In this document: positions 41,485 to 49,300 of the stretch, in pieces
How positions within the stretch are numbered: the stretch's first letter is position 1
Layout of the letters: each line of letters begins with the position of its first letter
Made by a program: the position numbers and the translations under genes
NCBI RefSeq assembly: GCF_008923205.2
Contig: NZ_WBMS02000001.1
Span: forward strand, 75,893 to 139,892
Origin: Actinomadura physcomitrii
GTDB lineage: Bacteria > Actinomycetota > Actinomycetes > Streptosporangiales > Streptosporangiaceae
Direction: 5' to 3'
DNA: 64,000 nucleotides
The notes under the pieces: model-generated
What the model saw: the letters and a program-made list of their open reading frames with translations, nothing else
What the model was told of the DNA's origin: nothing
Database searches by the model: none

Positions 41485-43140
41485 TCACGCCGTGCCGGTG
41501 AGGGCCCGCTTGGCGATGAGGGCCTCGCGATTGCGGCTGTCCTGGCCGAGGACGTCCTCGAGCACCGCGCGGGCGGCACGCGTCCGCCCGGACCGCCAGA
41601 GCGCCTGCCCGAGCGCGGTCTGGATCGACAGCTCGTGCGGCAGCCGGCTCGCCGCGGCCTGGAGCTGCCGCACGGCCGCCCCCGCGTCGCTCGCCAGCAG
41701 GATCCGGCCCGTTCCGGCCAGCAGCCACCCGACACCGGCGTTGTCCGGGACGGCCTCGCAGATCGTCGCGGCCTCGCGGTAGCGCGAGATCGCCGTCGAG
41801 GCGTCCCCCTGCTCGTAGGCGATGTCGCCGAGGAAGGTGGTCGCGGCGGCGCGGACCTTCAGGTCACCCTCGCCGCAGGCCCGGACGGCCGCGTCGGTAT
41901 GGCGCCGGGCGAGCTCCGGATCGCCGTCCAGGAGCGCCCGGTGGGCCTGGCGCAGGCGGATCGACGGGCCCGGGCGCCGGATGGGGACGGCCCTGCCGCC
42001 GAGCCTGCCGAGCGGCTCGATGAGCCGGGGATGCTGCAGTTCGTGGTAGCGCTCCTGGCCGCGCAGGCGCGCCCGGATGAGGTGGCGGTCCTGGACGGCG
42101 TCGACGACCGCCTTCGGCACGTCGTCCCACAGCCGCGCTTCGAGGACGCCGGCACGCCCCCGGGGCCCGCCGAACACGCCGCGGAACCAGGACAGGACGT
42201 GCTCCGGCGGAAGGCTGTGGTCGGCGGCGATCGTGGCGAGGCTGTGCGAGCAGAACTCGGCGAGCACCCGGTCCACCTCGCCGTGCAGCCGTTCCGCGGA
42301 GATCTCGGCGTCGCCCGGCAGGCCCTCCGACAGCAGGACGCAGACGAGTTGCAGCAGGGCGGGCTCGACCCGCGACGTCGTCTGGACGCCGCCCGCCGTC
42401 CGGACCGTCCGCAGTTCCCGCACCAGAGCCGCGGCGAGGTCCTCGGCGTTCCGGCCGGCACCGCGCAGCAGCGCGCCCGCCGCCTCGTGCGCCGCGCCGG
42501 GCGTCAGCGGGCCGAGGGAGCACATCGCCGGCGACGGCTGGCCCAGCCGCGCGGCCAGTTCGAGCGCCTCGTCGACGGCGTCGTCGCGCACGGCCAGCAG
42601 CAGATGCAGGTCCGGCTCCTCCTTCATGAGGGCCGTCAGGTCGTCGAGGAACGCCCGCCGATGCCGTTCGTGCCGGGGCGAGGTCCGCAGCAGCGCCTCC
42701 GCGCCGTCGATGGCGGCGAGGGTCGGCAGCCGTCCGCCGAGGCGGTCGAGCCGGCGGTGCTTGCGCAGGAACGGCCCGATCGGCAGTTCGGAGATTTGTA
42801 TCGGTGACGCCCGCGGGTACCACGACCCGAGCACGGCGAGGCGGAAGTGGTTGTGCTCCGGCAGCGCCGCCACCGGGAACGCGGGCCGGTACGCGACATG
42901 CGCGACGGGCAGCACGTTCGCCCCCTTGTCCCGCAGTTCCGGCACGACGCCCGCGCGCAGCAGCGAGGTCTTGCCGACGCCGGCGCCTCCGTGGAGCACG
43001 GTGAGCCGGCTCTGCGCCCACGTCCCCCGGACCTCGCCGGTCTCCCGGGTCCGGCCGCGGAAGGCCTCTCGATCGGGCTCATCGAACGCGCGGCGACCGG
43101 CGTCGGCACGCGGACCGTAAGGATGAGCTGGCGCGATCAT
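41485..43140 (-). CDS. Novel STAND NTPase with TPR-like C-terminus
   Basis: This is a 551-aa protein. Residues about 20-330 form a STAND P-loop NTPase: [15 protein letters not shown], Walker [23 protein letters not shown], and [15 protein letters not shown] as the likely Walker B region. Its [22 protein letters not shown] and [10 protein letters not shown] segments are typical of nSTAND proteins. Residues about 390-545 are TPR-like helical pairs ([39 protein letters not shown]). No effector domain is fused. It follows the small peptide gene A2 on the same strand after 175 bp, so a sensor role linked to the peptide system is possible. Confidence 0.75.
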   Translation of the reverse strand: MIAPAHPYGPRADAGRRAFDEPDREAFRGRTRETGEVRGTWAQSRLTVLHGGAGVGKTSLLRAGVVPELRDKGANVLPVAHVAYRPAFPVAALPEHNHFRLAVLGSWYPRASPIQISELPIGPFLRKHRRLDRLGGRLPTLAAIDGAEALLRTSPRHERHRRAFLDDLTALMKEEPDLHLLLAVRDDAVDEALELAARLGQPSPAMCSLGPLTPGAAHEAAGALLRGAGRNAEDLAAALVRELRTVRTAGGVQTTSRVEPALLQLVCVLLSEGLPGDAEISAERLHGEVDRVLAEFCSHSLATIAADHSLPPEHVLSWFRGVFGGPRGRAGVLEARLWDDVPKAVVDAVQDRHLIRARLRGQERYHELQHPRLIEPLGRLGGRAVPIRRPGPSIRLRQAHRALLDGDPELARRHTDAAVRACGEGDLKVRAAATTFLGDIAYEQGDASTAISRYREAATICEAVPDNAGVGWLLAGTGRILLASDAGAAVRQLQAAASRLPHELSIQTALGQALWRSGRTRAARAVLEDVLGQDSRNREALIAKRALTGTA

Positions 43141-43291
43141 CGTTCCGTCCCCAGGAGCGGATATCCGCTGGAGAGCTTCGGCGACATCGGATTCAGGATG
43201 CCCAGGTCTGCCGAGAATAACGCACCGCCGTTCCGCCCGGCGCCGAATGCGGTGAACGCCCTCGCCCCATCACCGTTCCGATCGCCCGGGA

Positions 43292-43304
43292 CGGCCTTCG
43301 GCCG
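43292..43304 (-). terminator. Hairpin just after precursor A2
   Basis: CGGCC-TTC-GGCCG lies 12-24 bp beyond the A2 stop codon on the minus strand. It may terminate or attenuate before the nSTAND gene. A GCGGATATCCGC palindrome occurs further down at 43157-43168. Confidence 0.4.
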
Positions 43305-43315
43305 CGTTCACCGGC

Positions 43316-43486
43316 TCATACGCCGCGAAGAGCACTCCGCTTGGGGGCGAGCCTGTTGTCGAATCCGCGGACGGCCGGGTTCTGCCGGGACACCTCCATC
43401 GCGGCCCGCCGGAGACCGGGTGCGCTGGAAAGGGCCAGGTCGGTGCTCGGAAGCCGGTCGGTAAGGCGGAAGGAACCTTCCTGCAT
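43316..43486 (-). CDS. Predicted RiPP precursor peptide A2 (FDNRL core)
   Basis: This is a 56-aa peptide. The ATG at 43484-43486 is preceded by GGAGGAG with ideal spacing, the best ribosome site in the area. The sequence has DRL at residues 10-12 and FDNRL at 42-46, 10 residues before the C-terminus, mirroring A1 (DRL 29-31, FDNKL 60-64). The rest is basic and divergent. No maturase is adjacent on its strand downstream; maturase B2 is 2.9 kb away on the same strand and FxsT is divergent. It is probably modified by B2 or B1 at the Phe-Asp-Asn triplet. Confidence 0.65.
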   Translation of the reverse strand: MQEGSFRLTDRLPSTDLALSSAPGLRRAAMEVSRQNPAVRGFDNRLAPKRSALRGV

Positions 43487-43783
43487 CAGCGTCTCCTCCA
43501 ACGTCGACACCGCGGAGCCACATCCACGCCGCCGCATGACGGTATGGAGTTCGTGACCATGGTCTCAGAAAGCCGCCCGCAAAGCCATAGGACGGATGCC
43601 GCCGCCATGCGGACCGAACACAATCGCGATGAAGACGTCCGAAAATGGCCTCATGATCCGTGTGTCACCTGACACAGACTGGTACGAGCAGCCTCAATAC
43701 ACTATCTTCATTGACGGAATTACTTGACCACGACGTGATGCGGCGTGTCCGGTGGGGGCGCGGGCGTGGCGCAGGGGGATCGA
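43487..43783. promoter_or_regulatory. Divergent promoter region of A2 and FxsT
   Basis: This 297-bp gap separates precursor A2 (minus) from the NB-ARC/TPR gene (plus). It is AT-richer than average around 43600-43740 and contains the palindromic operator at 43661-43676. No other gene is evident. Confidence 0.5.
43661..43676. promoter_or_regulatory. Shared palindromic operator, copy 2
   Basis: TGTGTCACCTGACACA is a perfect 7+2+7 palindrome in the A2/FxsT divergent region. Its near copy is upstream of the VMAP operon at 39562-39577, suggesting one regulator for both transcription units. Confidence 0.65.
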
Positions 43784-46315
43784 GTGACCAACGCACAGCC
43801 GGATTCATCGTTCGCCACGGATCGCGTGCCCCAGATCTGGGGCAAGGTTCCCCCGCGGAACAAGAACTTCACCGGCCGGACGGATCTGCTCGAGCGGCTA
43901 CGCGGAGGCCTGGCCAACCGGGTCACGGCGGTCGTTCCGCACGCGCTGCACGGTCTCGGCGGTGTCGGCAAGACGCAGATGGCGGTCGAGTACGCCTACC
44001 GGTACAGATCCGCGTACGACCTCGTCTGGTGGATCCCGGCCGACCAGCCCGTCCTGGTGCGCTCCTCGCTCGCCAGCCTCGCGCAGCCCCTCGGCCTCCC
44101 CTCGGCGTCCGTGAGCGGCGTCGAGGACGCCGCGAACGCCGTCCTGGACGCGCTGCGCCGCGGCGAGCCCTACACCAACTGGCTGCTGATCTTCGACAAC
44201 GCCGACGAGCCCGAGGAGCTGACCGAGACGCTCCCGCAGGGCCCCGGCCACGTCCTGATCACCTCGCGGAACCACCGCTGGGCGGGGGTCGTCGACGCGG
44301 TCCCGATCGACGTCTTCACCCGCGAGGAGAGCATCGAGTTCCTCACGCGCCGGGTGCCCCGCGGCATCAGCACGGAGAACGCCGACCGGCTCGCGGAGGA
44401 ACTGGGCGACCTTCCGCTCGCCCTGGAGCAGGCGGGCGCGCTCCACGCGGAGACCGGCATCGCGGTATCGGACTATCTGCAGCTTCTCGGAGAGCGCACG
44501 AGCCAGCTGCTCTCCCAGGGCAAGCCGACCGAATATCCGGTGTCGATGACGGCCGCGTGGGCCCTTTCCGTCGCCAGTCTCGAAGAGAAGATGCCGGAGG
44601 CCCTGGAACTTCTGCGCTATTGCGCGTTCTTCGGCCCCGAGCCGATCCCGCGCGACGCCTTCAGCAAGGCGGTGCCCGGTCTCAGCGCGGGACTCGCGGA
44701 CCTGATCCGCGACCCGATCCGGCTGAGCCGGGCCATTGGTGAACTGGGACGCTTCGCTCTCGCACGGCTCGACCTCCCCGCCCGGACCATTCAGGTCCAC
44801 CGGCTGATCCAGGCGCTCGTCCGCGACGAATTGTCGGAGGCGGAGCAGGGGCGCCTCCGGCACGAGGTCCACCTGCTGCTGGCGGAGTACACCAAGTCCG
44901 ACCCGAACGACTCGGTGAACTGGCAGAAGTACCTGAACGCACTCGGCCACTTCGAGCCGGCCGGGGTCGCGCAATGCCAGGACCCGGTGGTGCGTGACCT
45001 CTCCCTCAATCTCATCACCTACCTCTACGCGTCGGGCGACTACGGCTCCGCGCGCATTTTCGTGGAGTCCTTCCTCGAGGAATGGACCGCCTCGTCCGGC
45101 GCCGACCACGAGAACGTCCTCAGGCTCCACGTGGAAATGGGCAACCTCCTGCGCGAACTCGGGCAGTACCCGGACGCCACCGAGCGCGGCCTGCAGACGC
45201 TGGACGCGGCCGAGAAGACGCTCGGCCCCGACCACGAGACCACGCTGCGCGCCCTGCGCGGGCGAGCCACCGATCTGCGATCGAGCGGCGACTTCCAGCA
45301 GGCCTTCGAGAGCGACCAGGAGGCGCTGCGCCGGATCGAGGCCAAGGCGGGCGAGAAGGGCTTCACCCTCTGGCGAGCCATCAACAGCGTGGCGCTCGAC
45401 TACGGGCTGCGGAGCAACTACAACCAGGCCCGAACCCTTCTCGAACAGGTCTACCGGGACGTGCTCGTGGCCGGGGGCCAAGCCCAGGACCCGAGCGCCT
45501 ACACCAACATCTACACCGGGCTGGCGCGGGCGGTCCGGCTGAGCGGGGACTTCTCCGAGGCCTGCGACCTCGGCGAGGACGCCTACGCCTTCAGCGTCGA
45601 GAGCCTCGGCCCCGACCATCCGTGGACGCTGCGCACCGGCAAGGACCTGTCCATCGCCTGGCGCCGCGCGGGCGACTACGAGCGGGCCCTGGAGGTCGGG
45701 GAGGACGTCCATCAGCGCTACGTGCGGGCCTTCGGCGTCGGCCACCCGGACACCCTGGCCGCCGCGACGTGCCTGGCGAACATCCGCCGCACGATGGGCG
45801 AGTTCCAGGACGCACTGACGCTCGCGGAGGACACCGTCCGCCGCTATCCGCGCGTCTATCCCGCCGAGCACCCGTACTACCACGCCTGCTCGGGGAACCT
45901 GGCGATCCTGCAGCGGGTCACGGGCGACGTGGGCCTGGCCCGCAAGACGAACGAGAAGGCGCTGGCGGGCCTGGAGTTCAAGCTCTCCCGCGACCACCAC
46001 TACTCCCTCACCGTGGCGCTCAACCTGGCCAGCGACCTCGCGGAACTGGGCGAGGTGGAAGCGGCGCACAGGCTCTGCTCCGGCACGATGCGCCGGCTCC
46101 GCGCCCTTGTGGGCGAGGAGCATCCGCTGACGCTGTCCGCCGCCGCGAACACCGTGGCGAACCTGCGCGCGCTCGGCCGGGACGAGGATGCCGACGCGCT
46201 GTTCGCCGAGACCGAGCAGGCCTACCGCCACACCCTCACGCTCGAGCACCCCGACGCCCAGGTCTTCCTGGAGGGACGCCGTCTCGACGCCGACTTCGAC
46301 CCGCCGCCGATCTAG
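43784..46315 (+). CDS. NB-ARC/TPR protein of FxSxx-COOH-type system (FxsT-like)
   Basis: This is an 843-aa protein. Residues about 20-330 hold the NB-ARC STAND ATPase: WGKVPPRNKNFTGRTDLLERL, Walker A LHGLGGVGKTQMAVEYAYRYR, Walker B WLLIFDNADEPEE and GHVLITSRNHRW. TPR repeats follow to about residue 820, with LG-x-DH-x-T/W units, and the C-terminal tail is DADFDPPPI, similar to the tail of the vWA fusion protein. This architecture is the tetratricopeptide protein encoded with FxsB-type maturases. The GTG at 43784 was chosen for AGGGGGAT before it; upstream GTGs at 43766 and 43745 are possible. It is convergent with maturase B2, 23 bp apart. Confidence 0.88.
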   Translation: MTNAQPDSSFATDRVPQIWGKVPPRNKNFTGRTDLLERLRGGLANRVTAVVPHALHGLGGVGKTQMAVEYAYRYRSAYDLVWWIPADQPVLVRSSLASLAQPLGLPSASVSGVEDAANAVLDALRRGEPYTNWLLIFDNADEPEELTETLPQGPGHVLITSRNHRWAGVVDAVPIDVFTREESIEFLTRRVPRGISTENADRLAEELGDLPLALEQAGALHAETGIAVSDYLQLLGERTSQLLSQGKPTEYPVSMTAAWALSVASLEEKMPEALELLRYCAFFGPEPIPRDAFSKAVPGLSAGLADLIRDPIRLSRAIGELGRFALARLDLPARTIQVHRLIQALVRDELSEAEQGRLRHEVHLLLAEYTKSDPNDSVNWQKYLNALGHFEPAGVAQCQDPVVRDLSLNLITYLYASGDYGSARIFVESFLEEWTASSGADHENVLRLHVEMGNLLRELGQYPDATERGLQTLDAAEKTLGPDHETTLRALRGRATDLRSSGDFQQAFESDQEALRRIEAKAGEKGFTLWRAINSVALDYGLRSNYNQARTLLEQVYRDVLVAGGQAQDPSAYTNIYTGLARAVRLSGDFSEACDLGEDAYAFSVESLGPDHPWTLRTGKDLSIAWRRAGDYERALEVGEDVHQRYVRAFGVGHPDTLAAATCLANIRRTMGEFQDALTLAEDTVRRYPRVYPAEHPYYHACSGNLAILQRVTGDVGLARKTNEKALAGLEFKLSRDHHYSLTVALNLASDLAELGEVEAAHRLCSGTMRRLRALVGEEHPLTLSAAANTVANLRALGRDEDADALFAETEQAYRHTLTLEHPDAQVFLEGRRLDADFDPPPI

Positions 46316-46338
46316 AAGGCCCCTGCCGGGACCGGCGG

Positions 46339-47580
46339 TCACCCGACGGTGACCGCCGGCTCCGTTCTCAGCGCCGCGAGGTCGCGGCTGAGGACGTCGC
46401 GGATGTGGGTGATCAGTTTCAGCAGGTCGCGGCAGTACACCGACGGATTCCGGAACCCCGTGCCCGACTTGTAGCGGTGCGGGTAGAGGCCCGCGCCGCA
46501 CACCTCGTGCGCGTCGCAGGCGAGGCACTGCGCCGAGAGCGCCCGCCGGCCGATCTGCCTGGCGGCGACGGACGGCAGCGACAGCACGGTGTCGAACGGG
46601 TCGCGGGACACGTGCAGCCGGGTGCCCGCCGCCCCGTCATAGACCGATTTCAGCGAGTCGACCTGTTCGATCTCGCCGTTGGTCTCCACCACGGCGACGG
46701 CCACCGGGGACAGCCCCACGGCCTCGCTGGCGGACATCCGCCCGAACAGCAGCCGGATGATCTCGCTGAACAGCCGGATCCGCACCCGGTCGGCGTCACG
46801 TTCGTACCAGCGGTCGAAGATGGCGATGAGCCAGTCCCCGTACGGCGCCGACTCGTCCGGGAAACGGCCCGGAGGCGGCGCGTCCCAGTTCCCGTGCGGC
46901 AGCAGGAAGTCCATCTCCGGCGGCTCGAACTCCCGCAGCGCCTCGTAGGTGGCGATCGGGTCGTTGCCCAGTTCGATGGTGCTGAGGAGCCCGCCGAACA
47001 GGTGCCGGTACCGGGGCCCGGTCAGCCGCCGCAGGCCCGCGCGCACGTCCTGGTAGCTGCCCCGCCCGTTCGCGCGCCGCCGGTGCCGGTCGTGGCCCTC
47101 CTCGTCGCCGTCGACGCTGACGCCCACGCTGACGCCGTACTCGGCGAACAGGTCGAGGAACATCTCGTCCAGCAGGACGCCGTTGGTCTGCACGCTGAAG
47201 CCCGCGTGCACATCGGGTTCGGTTGCGGTGCGGATCGTCTCGACGGCGTGCCGCAGGTGCTCGACGCCCGCGAGGAGCGGTTCGCCACCGTGCAGGACGA
47301 CCTCGACCTCGGGCAGCAGGTTCATCCGCGCGTGCTCGGCGATGCGCTCCGCCGCCCACCCGACGACCTGGCGCGACATCCGCCGGGGCTGCCGCCGCCA
47401 GCCTTGGTCGGCCATCTCGTACATGTAGCAGTAGTCGCAGGCCAGGTTGCACCTGCTGTGCACCTTGAGGATGAAGTCGCGGATCGGGGTGGGGCGCCAG
47501 CCGCCTTCCAGGAGGGCGCGCACGTCCAGCGCACCCGGCCACTCGATCTCCTGGCCGGGTTCGTCGCTGCGGACGCCCAC
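46339..47580 (-). CDS. FxsB-like radical SAM/SPASM peptide maturase B2
   Basis: This is a 413-aa enzyme. Its radical SAM motif is C44-x3-C48-x2-C51 (RCNLACDYCYMYE), with HGGEPLLAGVEHL, VQTNGVLLDE and a C-terminal SPASM motif CLACDAHEVCGAGLYPHRYKSG ending in NPSVYC. It is clearly paralogous to B1 throughout. The GTG at 47578-47580 is chosen because AGGAGG lies 9 bp before it and the N-terminus then matches B1; longer starts at 47628 and 47694 remain open. An AT-rich promoter region precedes it. It probably acts on precursor A2, 2.9 kb downstream on the same strand. Confidence 0.88.
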   Translation of the reverse strand: MGVRSDEPGQEIEWPGALDVRALLEGGWRPTPIRDFILKVHSRCNLACDYCYMYEMADQGWRRQPRRMSRQVVGWAAERIAEHARMNLLPEVEVVLHGGEPLLAGVEHLRHAVETIRTATEPDVHAGFSVQTNGVLLDEMFLDLFAEYGVSVGVSVDGDEEGHDRHRRRANGRGSYQDVRAGLRRLTGPRYRHLFGGLLSTIELGNDPIATYEALREFEPPEMDFLLPHGNWDAPPPGRFPDESAPYGDWLIAIFDRWYERDADRVRIRLFSEIIRLLFGRMSASEAVGLSPVAVAVVETNGEIEQVDSLKSVYDGAAGTRLHVSRDPFDTVLSLPSVAARQIGRRALSAQCLACDAHEVCGAGLYPHRYKSGTGFRNPSVYCRDLLKLITHIRDVLSRDLAALRTEPAVTVG

Positions 47581-47669
47581 GCTTGCCGACCTCCTAGGTG
47601 AGACCAAGACGCGGCGCTGCGCTTGCATTTTGTACTGATATATCGGGCTTACTTGATCAATAAACGCGA
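47581..47669 (-). promoter_or_regulatory. AT-rich promoter of maturase B2
   Basis: The 89-bp gap between the GNAT stop and the B2 start is AT-rich. On the minus strand it holds TTGATC followed about 20 bp later by TACAAA, a plausible -35/-10 pair, and then AGGAGG just before the GTG start. Confidence 0.45.
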
Positions 47670-48194
47670 TCAACTCTCGTTCGTCAAGGCCCACCGCTCA
47701 TGGTCTCTCCACGTACCGTCGATCTTGATGTACGCGGGCGAGAACCCCTCCCGGCGGAAGCCGAGCCGCTCGGCCAGCCGCAGCGACTCCACGTTCCCCG
47801 GCTGGATGTCCGCCTCCACCCGGTGCAGCCCCAACTGATCGAACGCGTACCGGACGGCCAGCGCGACCCCCTCGGTCATGTAGCCCCGGCCGGCGTGCGG
47901 CAGGAACGCCGCGTAGCCCAGCACCCCGCGCTGGTACGACCCGCGGACGATCTCGTTGATGTTCACCATGCCCGCGAGATCCCCGCCGTCGCGCGGGCAG
48001 ACCACCATCCCGACCGCGGTCACCTGGTCGAACCGCGCGAGGTACGCCGCGAACTCGCCCGCGGACCGGGGCAGCCTCACCCAGGGCCGGTGCAGCCCCT
48101 CGCTCGCCTCCGCCAGTTCGAGGAACCGGGCCTCGTCGTCCGCCCGCACCCGCCGCAGCAGGACCCGGGTGCCCACCGTCAGCTCCACGCCCAC
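47670..48194 (-). CDS. GNAT acetyltransferase (RimJ/RimL-like)
   Basis: This 174-aa N-acetyltransferase has LLRRVRADDEARFLELAEASEGLH at the start, MVNINEIVRGSYQRGVLGYAAFLPHAGRGYMTEGVALAVRYAFDQLGLHRVEADIQPGNVESLRLAERLGFRREG with the acetyl-CoA pyrophosphate loop (HAGRGYMTEG) and the RimJ-type NxxS motif. It probably acetylates the N-terminus of a ribosomal protein or a small molecule. GTG start. It stands between maturase B2 and the tmRNA region and marks the edge of the conserved housekeeping block. Confidence 0.88.
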   Translation of the reverse strand: MGVELTVGTRVLLRRVRADDEARFLELAEASEGLHRPWVRLPRSAGEFAAYLARFDQVTAVGMVVCPRDGGDLAGMVNINEIVRGSYQRGVLGYAAFLPHAGRGYMTEGVALAVRYAFDQLGLHRVEADIQPGNVESLRLAERLGFRREGFSPAYIKIDGTWRDHERWALTNES

Positions 48195-48231
48195 CCGCGA
48201 AATCTACGCCACCCCGGGCACGCCGGACGCC

Positions 48232-48522
48232 GTGGCCCCGCCCCCGCCGTCGAGGACCCTCACGTGGTCGTCCTTCTGGATCTCACGGCGCCTTCCCGGC
48301 GCCCGGACGGTCGTCCTGGACCTCGACCCCGGCATTCCGGTCATCGCTCCGGGAGACTGGCCGGAGCAGCGGATCAAGGAGGTCCGCATCATCCCCGGCC
48401 ACGACCCGGCCCGGCGGCCCGGCGCGCATCACTCCGCGACCTTCGCCGACCTCGACGCGATGAACGCCTCGGAGCTCCTGACCGACCTCCTCCACCTCTC
48501 CGACGGCCGCATGGCGACCTGA
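48232..48522 (+). CDS. Hypothetical protein, possibly a gene remnant
   Basis: This is a 96-aa frame. The last 70 residues (TVVLDLDPGIPVIAPGDWPEQRIKEVRIIPGHDPARR ... NASELLTDLLHLSDGRMAT) have excellent third-position GC and look protein-like. The N-terminal part is poor, and an adjacent frame reads DPHVVVLLDLTAPSRRPDG just before, as if a frameshift had occurred at about 48295. I do not recognise the family. The GTG start is arbitrary. Confidence 0.35.
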   Translation: MAPPPPSRTLTWSSFWISRRLPGARTVVLDLDPGIPVIAPGDWPEQRIKEVRIIPGHDPARRPGAHHSATFADLDAMNASELLTDLLHLSDGRMAT

Positions 48523-48553
48523 AGCCCCGCCCCTGAGCTCCGGAGGCGCAGAC

Positions 48554-48595
48554 ACGGATACGGCCCGACCGCTGAAGCGGTCGGGCCGTATCCGT
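48554..48595 (-). terminator. Strong terminator of tmRNA gene
   Basis: ACGGATACGGCCCGACCGC pairs perfectly over 19 bp with its complement around a TGAA loop, 7 bp beyond the tmRNA 3' end in the minus direction. It could also stop plus-strand transcripts from the hypothetical gene. Confidence 0.85.
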
Positions 48596-48601
48596 CATCA
48601 C

Positions 48602-48974
48602 GGGTGGAGGTGGCGGGAATCGAACCCGCGTCCTTCGGTGAAGAGCTAGGGCTTCTCCGGGTGCAGCCTGCTTGACGCTTTCTCAGTCCCGGCGCTCACG
48701 CAGGCGTGTCGCCGACGGACTCAGTCGCTGTTGGTTTTCCCTACAGGCCCCGCGACCGGGCTTGCAGGTGGAGTCTCCTTACGATGCCAGGCCCCGGGTC
48801 GGAGACGCTCCCGGGCTGACAGAGTTCGCTCCTCGCTCAGGCGGCGAGGGCGAACTCGGACTGCTTCTTGTTGGCAGTTATTGGTTTGCTGTCACAGGAT
48901 TTACGAGGTCACGACAGCAACCCTCGACCCGCTTCCCCTGGCTCGAACGACCGAAGTCGAAGCCGGTCACCCCC
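48602..48974 (-). ncRNA. ssrA: tmRNA (transfer-messenger RNA)
   Basis: The 5' end GGGGGTGACCGGCTTCGAC (from 48974) and the 3' end with the T-arm GGGTTCGATTCCCGCCACCTCCA form the tRNA-like domain. The acceptor pairs GGGGGUG with CACCUCC. The tag frame at 48837-48875 encodes ANKKQSEFALAA then TGA. tmRNA with SmpB rescues stalled ribosomes and tags the nascent chain for proteolysis. The terminal A is followed by CCC in the DNA, so the final CCA may not be fully encoded. smpB is 2.3 kb away, with a degenerate PBP gene between. Confidence 0.93.
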
Positions 48975-49082
48975 ATGTTGAGTTGTCAAAACGGCCGCCG
49001 CAGGACGTCCGCACGATGACGTTACAAGGATAACGCCCGGCGGAGCAACGTGATTCCCGGGCGGGGCCCGGACATGCAGGAA

Positions 49083-49115
49083 CCCCGGTGGCGTGATCGA
49101 GTCGCGCCACCGGGG
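49083..49115 (-). terminator. 11-bp GC hairpin
   Basis: CCCCGGTGGCG and CGCCACCGGGG form a perfect stem with an 11-nt loop. It is a likely back-up terminator for transcripts from the smpB/PBP-like genes before the tmRNA gene. Confidence 0.6.
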
Positions 49116-49256
49116 TCGACCGGCAGGGTCAGGCCGGTCCGGACGGCAGAGCCTCCCCCGAGACGAGGCTCTGGTCTCATCACTGCGACTGAGTCCGCAA
49201 CCCCCCGAGCGGTTTCTCAGTCACCCGGGAAGACGCAGCCGGACCCCGGGACGGTT

Positions 49257-49300
49257 GCGTCCCGCCGGGCAAAGAGATCACAAAGTCCCGGCGGGGACGC
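49257..49300 (-). terminator. Hairpin abutting the PBP-like stop codon
   Basis: GCGTCCCGCCGGG pairs with CCCGGCGGGGACGC with a one-base bulge. The arm begins immediately after the stop codon of the PBP-like gene. Confidence 0.7.

Larger units (their letters stand above)
48975..49300. other. 326-bp gap between tmRNA promoter and PBP-like gene
   Basis: This interval contains the tmRNA promoter at its left end, then two strong hairpins (49083-49115 and 49257-49300), a smaller stem AGCCTC/GAGGCT near 49150, and no convincing coding frame. I could not match it to a known riboswitch. Confidence 0.5.

Noticed and set aside
48976..48986. GTTGAGTTGTC next to the tmRNA as a fourth copy of the repeat flank
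   Set aside because: Only part of the flank matches, there is no adjacent stop codon or G-rich stem, and it lies in the tmRNA promoter; likely chance.
49083..49300. Possible riboswitch (c-di-AMP type) between tmRNA and PBP-like gene
   Set aside because: The structure lies downstream of the minus-strand PBP-like gene and no plus-strand gene follows; the hairpins are better explained as terminators, and I could not find the conserved riboswitch core.
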